The notes under the pieces were generated by a model. The model was not told where the DNA came from. It did no database searches and saw nothing but the letters and a program-made list of their open reading frames with translations. DNA of 64,000 bases. Origin: CAZHGD01 sp964531735 (lineage in GTDB: Bacteria > Armatimonadota > UBA10988). Made by a program: the position numbers and the translations under genes. Below are positions 42,840 to 51,800 of this stretch, piece by piece; the first letter of the stretch is position 1, and each line of letters starts with the position of its first letter. The stretch spans positions 3,663-67,662 of the forward strand of contig CAZHGD010000016.1 in the NCBI GenBank assembly GCA_964531735.1, given 5' to 3'.

Positions 42840-43870
42840 GGACTGTGGCGGCGGTGCTGACCGAGTGCGGTCGGCCGTTGGAGCTGGCCGAGCTGGACCT
42901 GCCCGAGCTGACGGCGGGCCAGGTGTTGGTGGACCTCACCTACAGCGGTCTCTGCCATACGCAGTTGCTGGAGGCGCGCGGCCACCGCGGGCCGGACAAG
43001 TGGCTGCCGCACTGCCTGGGCCACGAGGGCAGCGGCGTGGTCCGCGAGGTGGGCCCCGGCGTGCGCAAAGTGAAGCCGGGCGACGCGGTCATCCTGTCGT
43101 GGCTGAAGGGCTCCGGTCTGGACAGCGCCGGCATTCAGTACCGCTGGGGCGGGCGCACGGTGAACGCCGGTGGCGTGACCACTTTCCAGCGCGCCGCGGT
43201 GGTGGCCGAGAACCGGCTGACCCGGTTGCCCGCGCCGATCGACATGGCCGACGCGGCGCTGCTCGGCTGCGCCGGCGCCACCGGTCTGGGTGTGGTGCAC
43301 AACGTCCTGGCGCCGGTCCACAAGGATTCGCTGGCGGTGTTCGGCACCGGCGGCATCGGCCTGTTCGCGGTGGCGGCGGCGCGGCTGCACCATTGCGAGC
43401 CGGTCATCGCGGTGGACGTGCGCGCCGACCGCGAGGCGCTGGCGCGGCGGCTGGGCGCGACGCACTTCGTGCGCGCCGACCAGGAGGACCCGGTGCTGGC
43501 CATCAGCCATCTGGTGCCCGGCGGTGTGCGCCACGCGGTGGAGGCCACCGGCCGGCCGGCGGTGATGGCGCAGGCGCTGGCCAGCGTCATGCCCCGCCGC
43601 GGCGCCGCGGCGGTGGTGGGCAACGCGCACGCCGGCGAACTGCTGACCATCGACCCGCGCGAGCTGAACCAGGGCAAGCGCCTGCTGGGCACCTGGGGCG
43701 GCAACACCGATCCCGACCGCGACTTCCCGCGCTACGCCGCCTATCTGACCAGCGGCCGGCTGGACCTGTCACCGTTGCGCGGTGACCTGTACCCGCTGGA
43801 GCGCATCAACGAGGCGCTGGACGACCTGGAGACCGGCCGCGCCGCGCGGCCGCTGATCGCCATGGGCTGA
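42836..43870 (+). CDS. Zinc-dependent medium-chain alcohol/polyol dehydrogenase
   Basis: 344 residues, ATG at 42836 overlapping the transketolase stop. Catalytic zinc ligands are visible: Cys40 in SGLCHTQ and His63-Glu64 in LGHEGSG. The NAD(P)-binding motif is GTGGIG (170-175). The four-cysteine structural-zinc loop expected between about 90 and 120 is missing; that stretch reads SGLDSAGIQYRWGG. The closest functional analogy is to dehydrogenases that reduce ketoses or ketose phosphates to polyols. In this operon it could reduce the transketolase product before cytidylylation, as TarJ works with TarI in CDP-ribitol synthesis. That is inference by analogy, not homology. Confidence 0.92.
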   Translation: MRTVAAVLTECGRPLELAELDLPELTAGQVLVDLTYSGLCHTQLLEARGHRGPDKWLPHCLGHEGSGVVREVGPGVRKVKPGDAVILSWLKGSGLDSAGIQYRWGGRTVNAGGVTTFQRAAVVAENRLTRLPAPIDMADAALLGCAGATGLGVVHNVLAPVHKDSLAVFGTGGIGLFAVAAARLHHCEPVIAVDVRADREALARRLGATHFVRADQEDPVLAISHLVPGGVRHAVEATGRPAVMAQALASVMPRRGAAAVVGNAHAGELLTIDPRELNQGKRLLGTWGGNTDPDRDFPRYAAYLTSGRLDLSPLRGDLYPLERINEALDDLETGRAARPLIAMG

Positions 43871-43908
43871 AGCGCGTGTACTTCGCATCGGATCGCCGGG
43901 AGGTACCG

Positions 43909-45495
43909 ATGCTGCGTGCCCTGCTGCTCGCCGTCATGATCTCGGCCGCCGCGGCGCAACCGATGCCCGTGGGTGTGGACGAGGCCGGCTCGCCGAAGTG
44001 GATCACCGATGATGCGCAGGCCCAGGAAGCCTTCGAGCGCATCGGCTTCGACTTCATGATGCACCACTTCTGGACCACCGAAGAGGTGTCGGACATCGAC
44101 CGGCTCGACCAGTGGGCCGCCGCACACAACCACCGCTGGCTGATCAACGGCGAGAACTCGGCCGTCAGCCGCATTCATGCCGACCCGGCCGTCTACCGCC
44201 GGCCGGGCGGGTTCTGGCAGCCGCCGAAGGCGTACGTCGAGCGGTGCCTCGCCTCGCCGCGGTTCCTGGGCTTCTGCTTCGATGAGTGTGAGCACTGGAT
44301 CTGCAACGGCACCTGGGTGACCGTGGGCCGGCCCTTCGAGCCCCACTTCTTCGACGCCGAAGGGCTGGGCCTGGCCGACGCCTACGCGGGCAACCTGGAG
44401 AACTTGCAGCGGCTGATGGCGCGTGTATACCCCGGCTTCGCCGAGCGCGCGCGGCAGACCGGCGCTTCACCGATCGTGGGCACAGAGGGGGTGCTGCCCA
44501 TCCTGCACCACCTGTTCGCCCGCGCCGGGCTGGTGCAGATGCCGAAGCTGCTGAAGGAGACGATTACACCGGTCACGCTGGCGATGACCATGGGCGCCGC
44601 TAGGGAGTACGGTGTCCAGCACTGGACCTCCATCGACCTGTGGGGCATGGGCAAGTATCCGGGCCACACGCCCGAGGAGTTGCGCTCGGCACTGCTGCTC
44701 TCCTACTGGACCGGCGCCGAGCGCACCTACATCGAGAACTTCGCCTATCGCGGTAGCCTGTACTCGGTGCAGGACGGCCACGTGACGCTCTCGCCGCATG
44801 GCGAGGCGACGCGGCAGTTCATCGCCGACTACCTGCCGAAGCACCCGCAACGCGTCCGCTTCGCCGACTTCCGCCCACAGATCATCATTGTGCGCTTCCC
44901 CGACACCGACTGGGGCCAGACCGAGCTGCCCTGGATCCGGCCGAACCTCTACGGCGCGCGCAACCTGCTGCCCGACCCCGACACCCGCAACCAGCTGAAG
45001 ATCTGGCACGTGATCTCGCATGGCACCATCCCGCTGCGCGGGCTCAACTACAACACGCCATTGGGCATTCCCTATCGCGTGCTCTTCCCGGCCAACAACG
45101 TGGCGGTGTACGATCACCGCGCCGCCGATCCGTCCTTGTTCGCCGCCGCGCGGCTGGTGTTCCTGACCGGCAAGCAGGTTGAGCCCGAGTGCCTGGCCAC
45201 GCTGCGCAGGCTGGTGCCGCGCGGCCTGACCGTGGTCACCACGCGCCGGCTGGCGCCGCCCGAGTACAACCGCGTGGGCCAGCAGGGCTACGGCCTCTAC
45301 CACCGCGGCCACGGGCGCTGGATCGTCTGCGACGACGTGACCCTCCCGGCGGTGCGCGCGCTGCTAGCGCCCGAGCTGGGCCGGCCCGACGAGCTGCGGT
45401 ACGTGTTCGGCGACCAGGAGGTGGTATTCACCACACCGGTGGCGCCCGACCGGCTCGAGGTGCGCGTGGCGCCGCTGGCCGCCGCGCCTGGGTAG
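43909..45495 (+). CDS. Secreted protein of unknown family, probably TIM-barrel
   Basis: 528 residues. The ATG at 43909, with GGGAGG five bases upstream, opens a signal peptide (MLRALLLAVMISAAAA). The body alternates beta strands and helices in a barrel-like way, with acidic motifs FDECEHW, GTEGVLP and a tryptophan-rich WTSIDLWGMG. A possible second domain (about 400-528) resembles a class I glutamine-amidotransferase-like trimer region or a beta-galactosidase middle domain. I do not recognise the family. The context of polysaccharide enzymes on both sides makes a glycosidase the most likely role. It starts 38 bases after the sugar operon but seems unrelated to it. Its TAG stop lies inside an inverted-repeat element. 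Confidence 0.78.
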   Translation: MLRALLLAVMISAAAAQPMPVGVDEAGSPKWITDDAQAQEAFERIGFDFMMHHFWTTEEVSDIDRLDQWAAAHNHRWLINGENSAVSRIHADPAVYRRPGGFWQPPKAYVERCLASPRFLGFCFDECEHWICNGTWVTVGRPFEPHFFDAEGLGLADAYAGNLENLQRLMARVYPGFAERARQTGASPIVGTEGVLPILHHLFARAGLVQMPKLLKETITPVTLAMTMGAAREYGVQHWTSIDLWGMGKYPGHTPEELRSALLLSYWTGAERTYIENFAYRGSLYSVQDGHVTLSPHGEATRQFIADYLPKHPQRVRFADFRPQIIIVRFPDTDWGQTELPWIRPNLYGARNLLPDPDTRNQLKIWHVISHGTIPLRGLNYNTPLGIPYRVLFPANNVAVYDHRAADPSLFAAARLVFLTGKQVEPECLATLRRLVPRGLTVVTTRRLAPPEYNRVGQQGYGLYHRGHGRWIVCDDVTLPAVRALLAPELGRPDELRYVFGDQEVVFTTPVAPDRLEVRVAPLAAAPG

Positions 45496-45572
45496 CGCAG
45501 GTCTGCAGCCTGCGGTCTGACTTCGCCGCACACCAGCCATAGCGCCGGCACAGGCCGGAGGCCTGTGCTACC
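45491..45572. repeat. REP-like inverted repeat beginning at a stop codon
   Basis: The element opens with GGTAGCGCAGG (45491-45501), whose TAG is the stop of the preceding gene. It closes with CACAGGCCGGAGGCCTGTG plus CTACC (45549-45572). The outer hexamers GGTAGC and GCTACC are inverse copies, and each half holds its own small palindrome. It may act as a terminator. The rest of the gap to 45641 shows only the AGGAG of the next gene. Confidence 0.6.
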
Positions 45573-45641
45573 CGCCCAGCGACCGCCCTGAGCAGGCGCT
45601 CGGGCCCCGCGAGGTGGTATCCTGTGGCCGAGGAGTGAACG

Positions 45642-46484
45642 ATGGTTGGTCCGACCATACTGCTGATGCTGACCGCCGTGGCCACGCAAGCCGCCGACGT
45701 GCCTCCGGGGGCCGCGGCGCCGGGCTATAGCAAGTGCATCATCTGGGAGCGGCCGGTGGCCGAGGACGTGGCGCCGGGCAAGAACGGCGCTCACAAGTGG
45801 TTCAGCGGCCAGTGGTACGCCAAGCCGCCGTCGCTCGACCACTACGCGACCCGCGATGGGCAACTGGTCATCAAGCAAGGCGGCGACCTGGTCAGCACTT
45901 CGCGCGACTTCAGCGGCGGCAAGCTGCCGCTGCTGCCGGGCTGTGACGGCTTCTACGTCGAGTTCGAGGTGCGGCTGTCGGGCCAGGACGCCGACTACTT
46001 TCCCGCGGTCTGGCTGATGCCGGCCGAGCACAGCGGTCAGCAGCTCGACCAGTACCGCGACCTCTATCCAAACGATCCGGTCGGGTTCGAGCGCTGGATG
46101 GAACTCGACGTGGACGAGGGCGGCTTCGGCCCCGGTCTGACCGGTACCGTCCACAGTTGGTGGGGCATCTGGGGCAAGAACGGTGGCTACCAGCACCAGC
46201 AGAACCCGAACAACGTGTCCAAGGTGGCCCTCGACCGGAGCCAGCCGCACGTGTTCGGTGCCAGCTACGAGCCGGGCCGCAAGACGGTGACCTGGTGGGT
46301 GGACGGTCAGCGCCAGATGAGCGCCACTGAGCCGTATGTGCCCGACGTGGCGGCGCGGCAGAACTTCTACCTGATCATGGGCGCGCAGACGCACGGCAAG
46401 CAAAAGCCTTACGAGCTGATCATCAGCGGCGTCCGCGCGTTCGTGCCGCCGACGTCCAAGGTGCCCGAAGTGCCGCTCGGCTAG
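45642..46484 (+). CDS. Secreted GH16-like glycoside hydrolase
   Basis: 280 residues; ATG at 45642 with AGGAG six bases upstream and a signal peptide (MVGPTILLMLTAVATQAA). The concanavalin-like fold is recognisable from YVEFEVRLSG and YFPAVWLMP. The active-site signature of GH16, E-[LIV]-D-x-(x)-E, appears as ELDVDE (154-159), giving Glu154 as nucleophile and Glu159 as acid/base. The beta-bulge spacing (with an extra residue) is the type found in laminarinases, agarases and carrageenases. It should cleave a beta-1,3 or beta-1,4 glucan or galactan outside the cell. Its neighbour downstream has an agarase-like barrel, so a galactan substrate is attractive but unproven. Confidence 0.85.
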   Translation: MVGPTILLMLTAVATQAADVPPGAAAPGYSKCIIWERPVAEDVAPGKNGAHKWFSGQWYAKPPSLDHYATRDGQLVIKQGGDLVSTSRDFSGGKLPLLPGCDGFYVEFEVRLSGQDADYFPAVWLMPAEHSGQQLDQYRDLYPNDPVGFERWMELDVDEGGFGPGLTGTVHSWWGIWGKNGGYQHQQNPNNVSKVALDRSQPHVFGASYEPGRKTVTWWVDGQRQMSATEPYVPDVAARQNFYLIMGAQTHGKQKPYELIISGVRAFVPPTSKVPEVPLG

Positions 46485-46534
46485 CTCGACGCCCTGGAGG
46501 GCGGCGCCGGGCGGAGCGGGGTCGGAGGTGCGCG

Positions 46535-48595
46535 ATGCGTAGCTGCGCGTGGTGTGGCTGGTTGCTGGCCCTGATGGTGCCTGCGGTGCCGGCGGCCGAG
46601 AGCGGCCTGGTTGGTCACTGGCGGTTCGACGGCGTCGAGGGGGCCACCGTGCCGGACCGTTCGCTGCTGGGCAACCACGGGCGCAACGAGTTCGGCACCG
46701 TTCGCGCTGAGCGGGCCGGCTCGTCGCTCGAGCTCGACGGGCTCGGCGCGGCGGTCGAGGTGCCACTCCAGAAGCCCCTGGGCATCACCAACGCCGTCAC
46801 GGCGGTCTGCTGGGTGCGGGCCACGCAGCTCCGCCACAACACCGTGCTGTTCGGCATCCCGAACGCCACGGAGTCCTGGACCACGCCGGTGTTCGGCATG
46901 TATCTGGCCGACCAGCAGGTGGTCTGGGGCCTGTGGTTCAAGGCGCCGCACGGCAAAGCGCTGGTGACCAGCCCGGCCGCGCTGCCTGCGAACGTCTGGG
47001 TCTGCCTGGCGGGCACCTACGACGGCACGGTGTCGCGGCTCTACCTCAACGGCGACCAGGTGGCCGAGCAGGCGGCGCACGGCGATCTGCTGTTCGGCGA
47101 CCAGCCGCTGCTGATCGGCCGGGGCCGCGGCGCCAAGCCGTCGCTGCGCGGCCGGCTGGGCGAGCTGCGCGTGTACAACCGCGCGCTGACCGCCGCCGAG
47201 GTGAAGGGGCTGTTCGACCAGACCCAGGTCGGCTACGACCTGACGCCGCCGGTCATCGAGCGGCATCGCGATGGCACGGTACTGGTGGAGACCCACGGCA
47301 ACAGCCCCGCGTCGGAGCGACCATGGCGGGCGCGCCCGACGCGGCTGCTGGAACTGCTCGACGGCTACCAGCCCGGCCGCAAGACGGTGCCGGTGAACCG
47401 CTACGGCGGGCGGACCGACCAGCCGGCCGAGGCAGCCACCGGCTACTTCACGACGAAGAAGCTCGGCCGCCGGCACTGGCTGATCGACCCGGAGGGGCGG
47501 CGCTTCTATCATGTGGCGGTGAACGCGGTGCGCGAGCCGGCCAATCTGGCGGCCAACTTCGGCACGCCGGAACGCTGGGCCGAGACGGTCACCGCGCAGT
47601 TGCGCGAGGCCGGGTTCAACGGCCTGGGCAACTGGCAGACGCCGCGCGTCACCGCGGTGGCGCAGCCGCTGGTCTGGGTGCGGCGCCACGACTTCATGTT
47701 CGCTTTCGCGCGCGAGAAGAAGCTGGTCGAGGCGGCCGCCGGCACGCAGGGCTTCCCCAATCGTGTCATGCCGGTGTTCCACCCCGAGTTCGCGGCTTTC
47801 TGCGACCGCTACGGCCGCGAACTGGCCACCACGGCGCAGAACCCGTACCTGCTGGGCATCATGACCGACAACGAGTTGCAGTGCCCGGTCGACCTGCTCG
47901 ACCGCTGCCTGGCGCTCGACCCGGCCAACCCGGACACCAAGGGCAACCGCGCGGCGGCCGAGGAGTGGCTGGCCAAACACCAGCAGGCGACCGGCCGCAG
48001 AAGCGTCTCGCTGCGCGACCGGTACCAGTTCATCGCCTATGCCTTCGAGCGGTACTACCGTGTCGTCCGCCAGGCGGTGCGCAAGTACGACGCGCACCAC
48101 CTCTACCTGGGCTCGCGCCTGAACTACCACCAGGGCGAGTTCGACAATCCCTGGCTGTGGCAGGCGCTGGCGCCGTACCACGACGTGGTCTCGGTCAACT
48201 ACTACAGCGAATGGGGTCCCGATCCCGAGCATCTGGCGCAGTGGGAGGCGTGGGCCGGCCGCCCGATCCTGGTCACCGAGTGGTATGCCAAGGCGATGGA
48301 CGTGCCGGGCCTGGCCAACACGCACGGCGCCGGCTGGCTGGTGCGCACGCAGGAGGACCGGGCGCGGTTCTACCAGCACTTCACACTCGGCGCGCTGGAG
48401 ACGCCGAACATCGTCGGCTGGCACTTCTTCAAGTACCTGGACGACCCGTCCACCTCGAAGGCGCTCGACTCCGCCGGTGGCGCCAACAAGGGCTTCTGCG
48501 ATGTCGAAGGCAAGCCTTACGCGCCGCTGCTGGCGCGCGCGCGCGCGGTCAACCGCGAGGTGTACGCGTTGCTCGACTTCTTCGACGCGCGGTAG
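46535..48595 (+). CDS. Secreted LamG-bearing agarase-like glycoside hydrolase
   Basis: 686 residues; ATG at 46535 with GGAGG six bases upstream and a signal peptide ending near VPAAE. Residues 23-230 form a LamG/concanavalin domain (LVGHWRFDGVEG to YNRALTAAEVKGL). The catalytic barrel (about 305-680) opens with RRHWLIDPEGRRFYHVAVN, a hallmark of GH50/GH86-like beta-agarases and relatives. Acid/base candidate Glu447 lies in IMTDNELQ, and nucleophile candidate Glu582 lies in ILVTEWYAKAMD, as in clan GH-A. It probably works with the GH16-like protein 50 bases upstream on a galactan-type polymer. TAG stop at 48593-48595. Confidence 0.88.
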   Translation: MRSCAWCGWLLALMVPAVPAAESGLVGHWRFDGVEGATVPDRSLLGNHGRNEFGTVRAERAGSSLELDGLGAAVEVPLQKPLGITNAVTAVCWVRATQLRHNTVLFGIPNATESWTTPVFGMYLADQQVVWGLWFKAPHGKALVTSPAALPANVWVCLAGTYDGTVSRLYLNGDQVAEQAAHGDLLFGDQPLLIGRGRGAKPSLRGRLGELRVYNRALTAAEVKGLFDQTQVGYDLTPPVIERHRDGTVLVETHGNSPASERPWRARPTRLLELLDGYQPGRKTVPVNRYGGRTDQPAEAATGYFTTKKLGRRHWLIDPEGRRFYHVAVNAVREPANLAANFGTPERWAETVTAQLREAGFNGLGNWQTPRVTAVAQPLVWVRRHDFMFAFAREKKLVEAAAGTQGFPNRVMPVFHPEFAAFCDRYGRELATTAQNPYLLGIMTDNELQCPVDLLDRCLALDPANPDTKGNRAAAEEWLAKHQQATGRRSVSLRDRYQFIAYAFERYYRVVRQAVRKYDAHHLYLGSRLNYHQGEFDNPWLWQALAPYHDVVSVNYYSEWGPDPEHLAQWEAWAGRPILVTEWYAKAMDVPGLANTHGAGWLVRTQEDRARFYQHFTLGALETPNIVGWHFFKYLDDPSTSKALDSAGGANKGFCDVEGKPYAPLLARARAVNREVYALLDFFDAR

Positions 48596-48638
48596 CTCGG
48601 CGCGACCAGATGCAATCAGGATTGCGTCTGGTGCTACC
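48591..48638 (+). terminator. Hairpin overlapping the stop codon, GGTAGC...GCTACC bounded
   Basis: ACCAGATGCAAT (48605-48616) and ATTGCGTCTGGT (48621-48632) form a 12-bp stem (one G-U pair) with a four-base loop. The outer limits GGTAGC (48591-48596, holding the gene's TAG stop) and GCTACC (48633-48638) repeat the layout of the element at 45491-45572. Confidence 0.55.
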
Positions 48639-48659
48639 AGAGGCCATTCTGCCGGCCTG

Positions 48660-48806
48660 AAGTCGCGGAGCTACTGGCCGGCAGGGGTCGAGCGCGCCTG
48701 CGTCGTCGCGGCCGACGTGGTGGCGCCGTGCCGGCTGACCGAGGCGGGCCAGACGGTTGAGTTCATCGGCCGGCCCACACTGGCGGAGCGGCTCGGACGG
48801 CGCTGA
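48660..48806 (+). pseudogene. Possible remnant of a coding region
   Basis: One frame reads KSRSYWPAGVERACVVAADV, continues with VEFIGRPTLAERLGRR and ends in TGA at 48804-48806. Third codon positions are strongly G/C-biased, as in real genes here. There is no start codon with a ribosome binding site, and upstream the frame runs into the preceding gene out of phase. It may be the tail of a decayed gene or chance. The stretch 48807-48878 shows nothing further. Confidence 0.25.
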
Positions 48807-48878
48807 GCCGGTGGGCCGCGCTGGGCCTCAAGTTGAACGCGGCGATCAGCGGGCCGGACGGCACCGAGTCCGTGGCCG

Positions 48879-51800
48879 CTACTTCACCGGTCCCGGCACC
48901 ACCACCTTGACCTCCACCGGTGCGGTCACCTGGTAGCTGCCGTCGGCCTGCCGCGCGACGCTCACCGCATACGGCCAGATGACCTCGTCGCCGACGCCGT
49001 AGTCGTAGACGGTGAACCACGAGCCGACCGGGAACTCCTTGGCCAGTTGGTCCTTCTTCGCCGTCGGGCAAGCGTCGGCATCGAGGTGGGCCGCCGTGGC
49101 GTGGCGCACCTCGGCCAGGCGGTAGTCGGTGGTGCCGGCGGCGTTGATCAGGCGGGCGCCTTCGTAGTAGCCGTGGCCGTGCAGCACGAACGGCGTGCCG
49201 GTGAGCACCTGCTGGTCGTTGGTGCCGGTGACCTGGCCGGTGCCGACCACCGGGTCGTCGGCCAGTTGCAGTTCGGCCCCGTCGGTCGTGGCGGTGGCCG
49301 CCAGCACCTTCGCGGCCACTCTCCGGCGGCCGTTGACCAGGTGGATCACCGCGCCGACCATCGCCGCCGGCCGCGGTGGCGCGGGCGTGATGGTGATCGA
49401 CGGTTTGGCGCGGTCGAGGCGAGCGATGCGGCCGCGGTACTCCGGCTGCGCGAGCGTGAGGCCGAACTGGCCACGCGATAGGCGCGTGCCGCCGATCAGC
49501 GTCATGGTCACCGGCGCACCGTCGCGCTCGCCATAGAGGCCGAAGCGGCCGGCGAAGCGGAAGTCGCCTTCGGCGGTGCGCTCCACCGTCGGGTCGGCGG
49601 CGGCGAAGACGGTGTCGACGCGCGTGGCCGTGCGCAGGCGCGCGGCCACGGCGCCAAAGCCCGCTTCGTCGGTGCCGCTCAGCGCCAGCGGCGTGGCCTC
49701 CTGGATCACCGGGTTGCCGCGGTAGCTCTCCAGCAGGCTGACCACCTGCGAGCGGGCCGGCAGCTCGCCGCGGTGGTGCAGCATCAGCCATTTCATCTCA
49801 TAGGGCGAGCCGCCCGAGGCCGCCTTGCCGTCGCAGACGTTGACCTCCATCGGCTGGTCGCCGGCCCGCGCCGACAGCGAGGTCAGGCGCAGGTGCAGCC
49901 CGTCGCCGGTCTTCAGGGCCCAGTCAGCGTGCCACGGCTGCTCGGCGCGGCCTTTCTGCACGTTGTAGAGATGCGCGAAGACGAAGTTCTCACCGCGCCA
50001 GCCATAGGAGACGTGCTTGCTGCAACCGTTGGCCGCCAGCCACTTCTCATCGGCGTAGGGCACGTCGGGTCCGGCGAGGGTGCCGCTGCGCTGCGCCTTG
50101 AGCGTCAGGCCATGCGTGGTGAACTCGCCTTCCTGGCCGTGGAACGCCCACCAGTGGTCCTTGCCGCCGCTGAGCCGGTAGACATCGAGCGTGTACGAGT
50201 GGTCGGCGTCGACGTCGACCAGCGCCAGCAGGCGGCGCTGCCAGTGATCGGGCGAGCCGGGGCTCAGCCGGCCGTCGCGCCCCAGGCTGGCCACAGTGGT
50301 GGCGCGGGCCTCGGTCAGGTGGACCGGCCCGGCCTCGGCGAACAGCTCGCAGCGGCCGACCTGCGTGAGTTGCGGGAACTGCCGCGCCAGGTGGTGGCTC
50401 GACCACGAGTATTCCCACCAGCCCCAGTTGCGCGGATAGCCCATGTGGGTCAGCAGGACGCCCTGATGGGCCTGATAGCCGATGTCGAGCAGGTCATCCT
50501 GGTTGTGTCCGCGGGCCATGCCGTAGCGCAGCCAGAAGGCGCGCTTCGCGTCGCCCTGGCCGCCGCGCAGAATGGCCACGCCGTAGCCGTCGTGCAGCGA
50601 GCTGGCGTCGTTCCAGGTGTCGGGCCACTTGGCCGCCGCCGCCTCGACCTGCGCGCGCGTGAACGGGAACCCGGGCGAGGGTTGCCAAGCCGGGCTGCGC
50701 GCCAGGGCCCAGGCGAACTTCGGCTCGCCGAAGAGCTGGTAGGCGTGCTCGAAAGCGGCGAAGTCGGCGTCGTGGAAGGTGATCTTGGGCAGCTTCTGGT
50801 ACTGCGGCCAGCCGCCGCCGTCGCCGATCTGCGGGAACGAGCGGTCGATGGTGACGCTGTCCATGCAGAAGTCGAAGACGTTGCGATAGCGCCGCGACTT
50901 GCTGAGCGCGGGGTATTTGCTCTCGGGGTAGATCTCCGGGCGCAGTTGGCGTAAGTGCTCTATCGACGCGATGATCGGCCCGAGGGCCGTGACGTGCATG
51001 CTGTTGTAGCCACCGGTTGATTCGTAAGGGGCGCCGTCGCGGTAGAAGCCGTTGGGCACGAACACGCGCATCTTGCCTTCGCGGTCGTAGAGCCAGTCCA
51101 TGAACTCGGCGCCGCGCCGGTAGTTCAGCACTTCGGCCGTGCGGGCGAAGGCGCGCTGATGGAACGGCTCGTTGGAGTCGATGGCGCCATCCATGGTGCC
51201 CTGCATCCAGACGGCGAACAGGTTCTCCTCGATGAAGCGGCGCACGTCCTCTGCGGTCTTGACCGCGAAGCCACGTCGTTGCAGGAACGGCACGATCTCA
51301 GTGTCGCGGGCCAGGTCGGGCCAGAGCAGATCGTAGCTCTCCGCGTAGGTCCACAGGTAGCTCGGCTGGTCGATGGGGTAGACGGTGAAGCCGGAGTGCG
51401 CGAGGTAGGGCCCGCTGCTGAACAGTCGCGGGCCGACACGCGGCGCGAACGAGAAGTCGTTGTGGTGCCGGTGGTTGGTCATGGTGGCCAGATAGGCGTG
51501 TTCCACCGCCAGGCGGCACATGGCCACCAGCGCCTTGTGCAGGTAGCGCACGTCGCCGGTGGCCGCATACGAGCGCGCGCAGACCGGCGCGATGGACAGG
51601 AAGTAGTGGCAGTAGCGCTGGCTCAGCTCGGCGATGAAACCGTAGCGCTCGCCGTTCTGGACGTAGCCGGCGCCGAGGCCGTCGTCGCAGAACGGACCAC
51701 TGGTGAAGTCGCCGGCGGCGAAGTTGTTGCTCGGGTAGCGCTCGTGGCCCACCGGGCACTCGATCTGCCAACTCAGCGGCAGGTCGACCGGCTTGATCCA

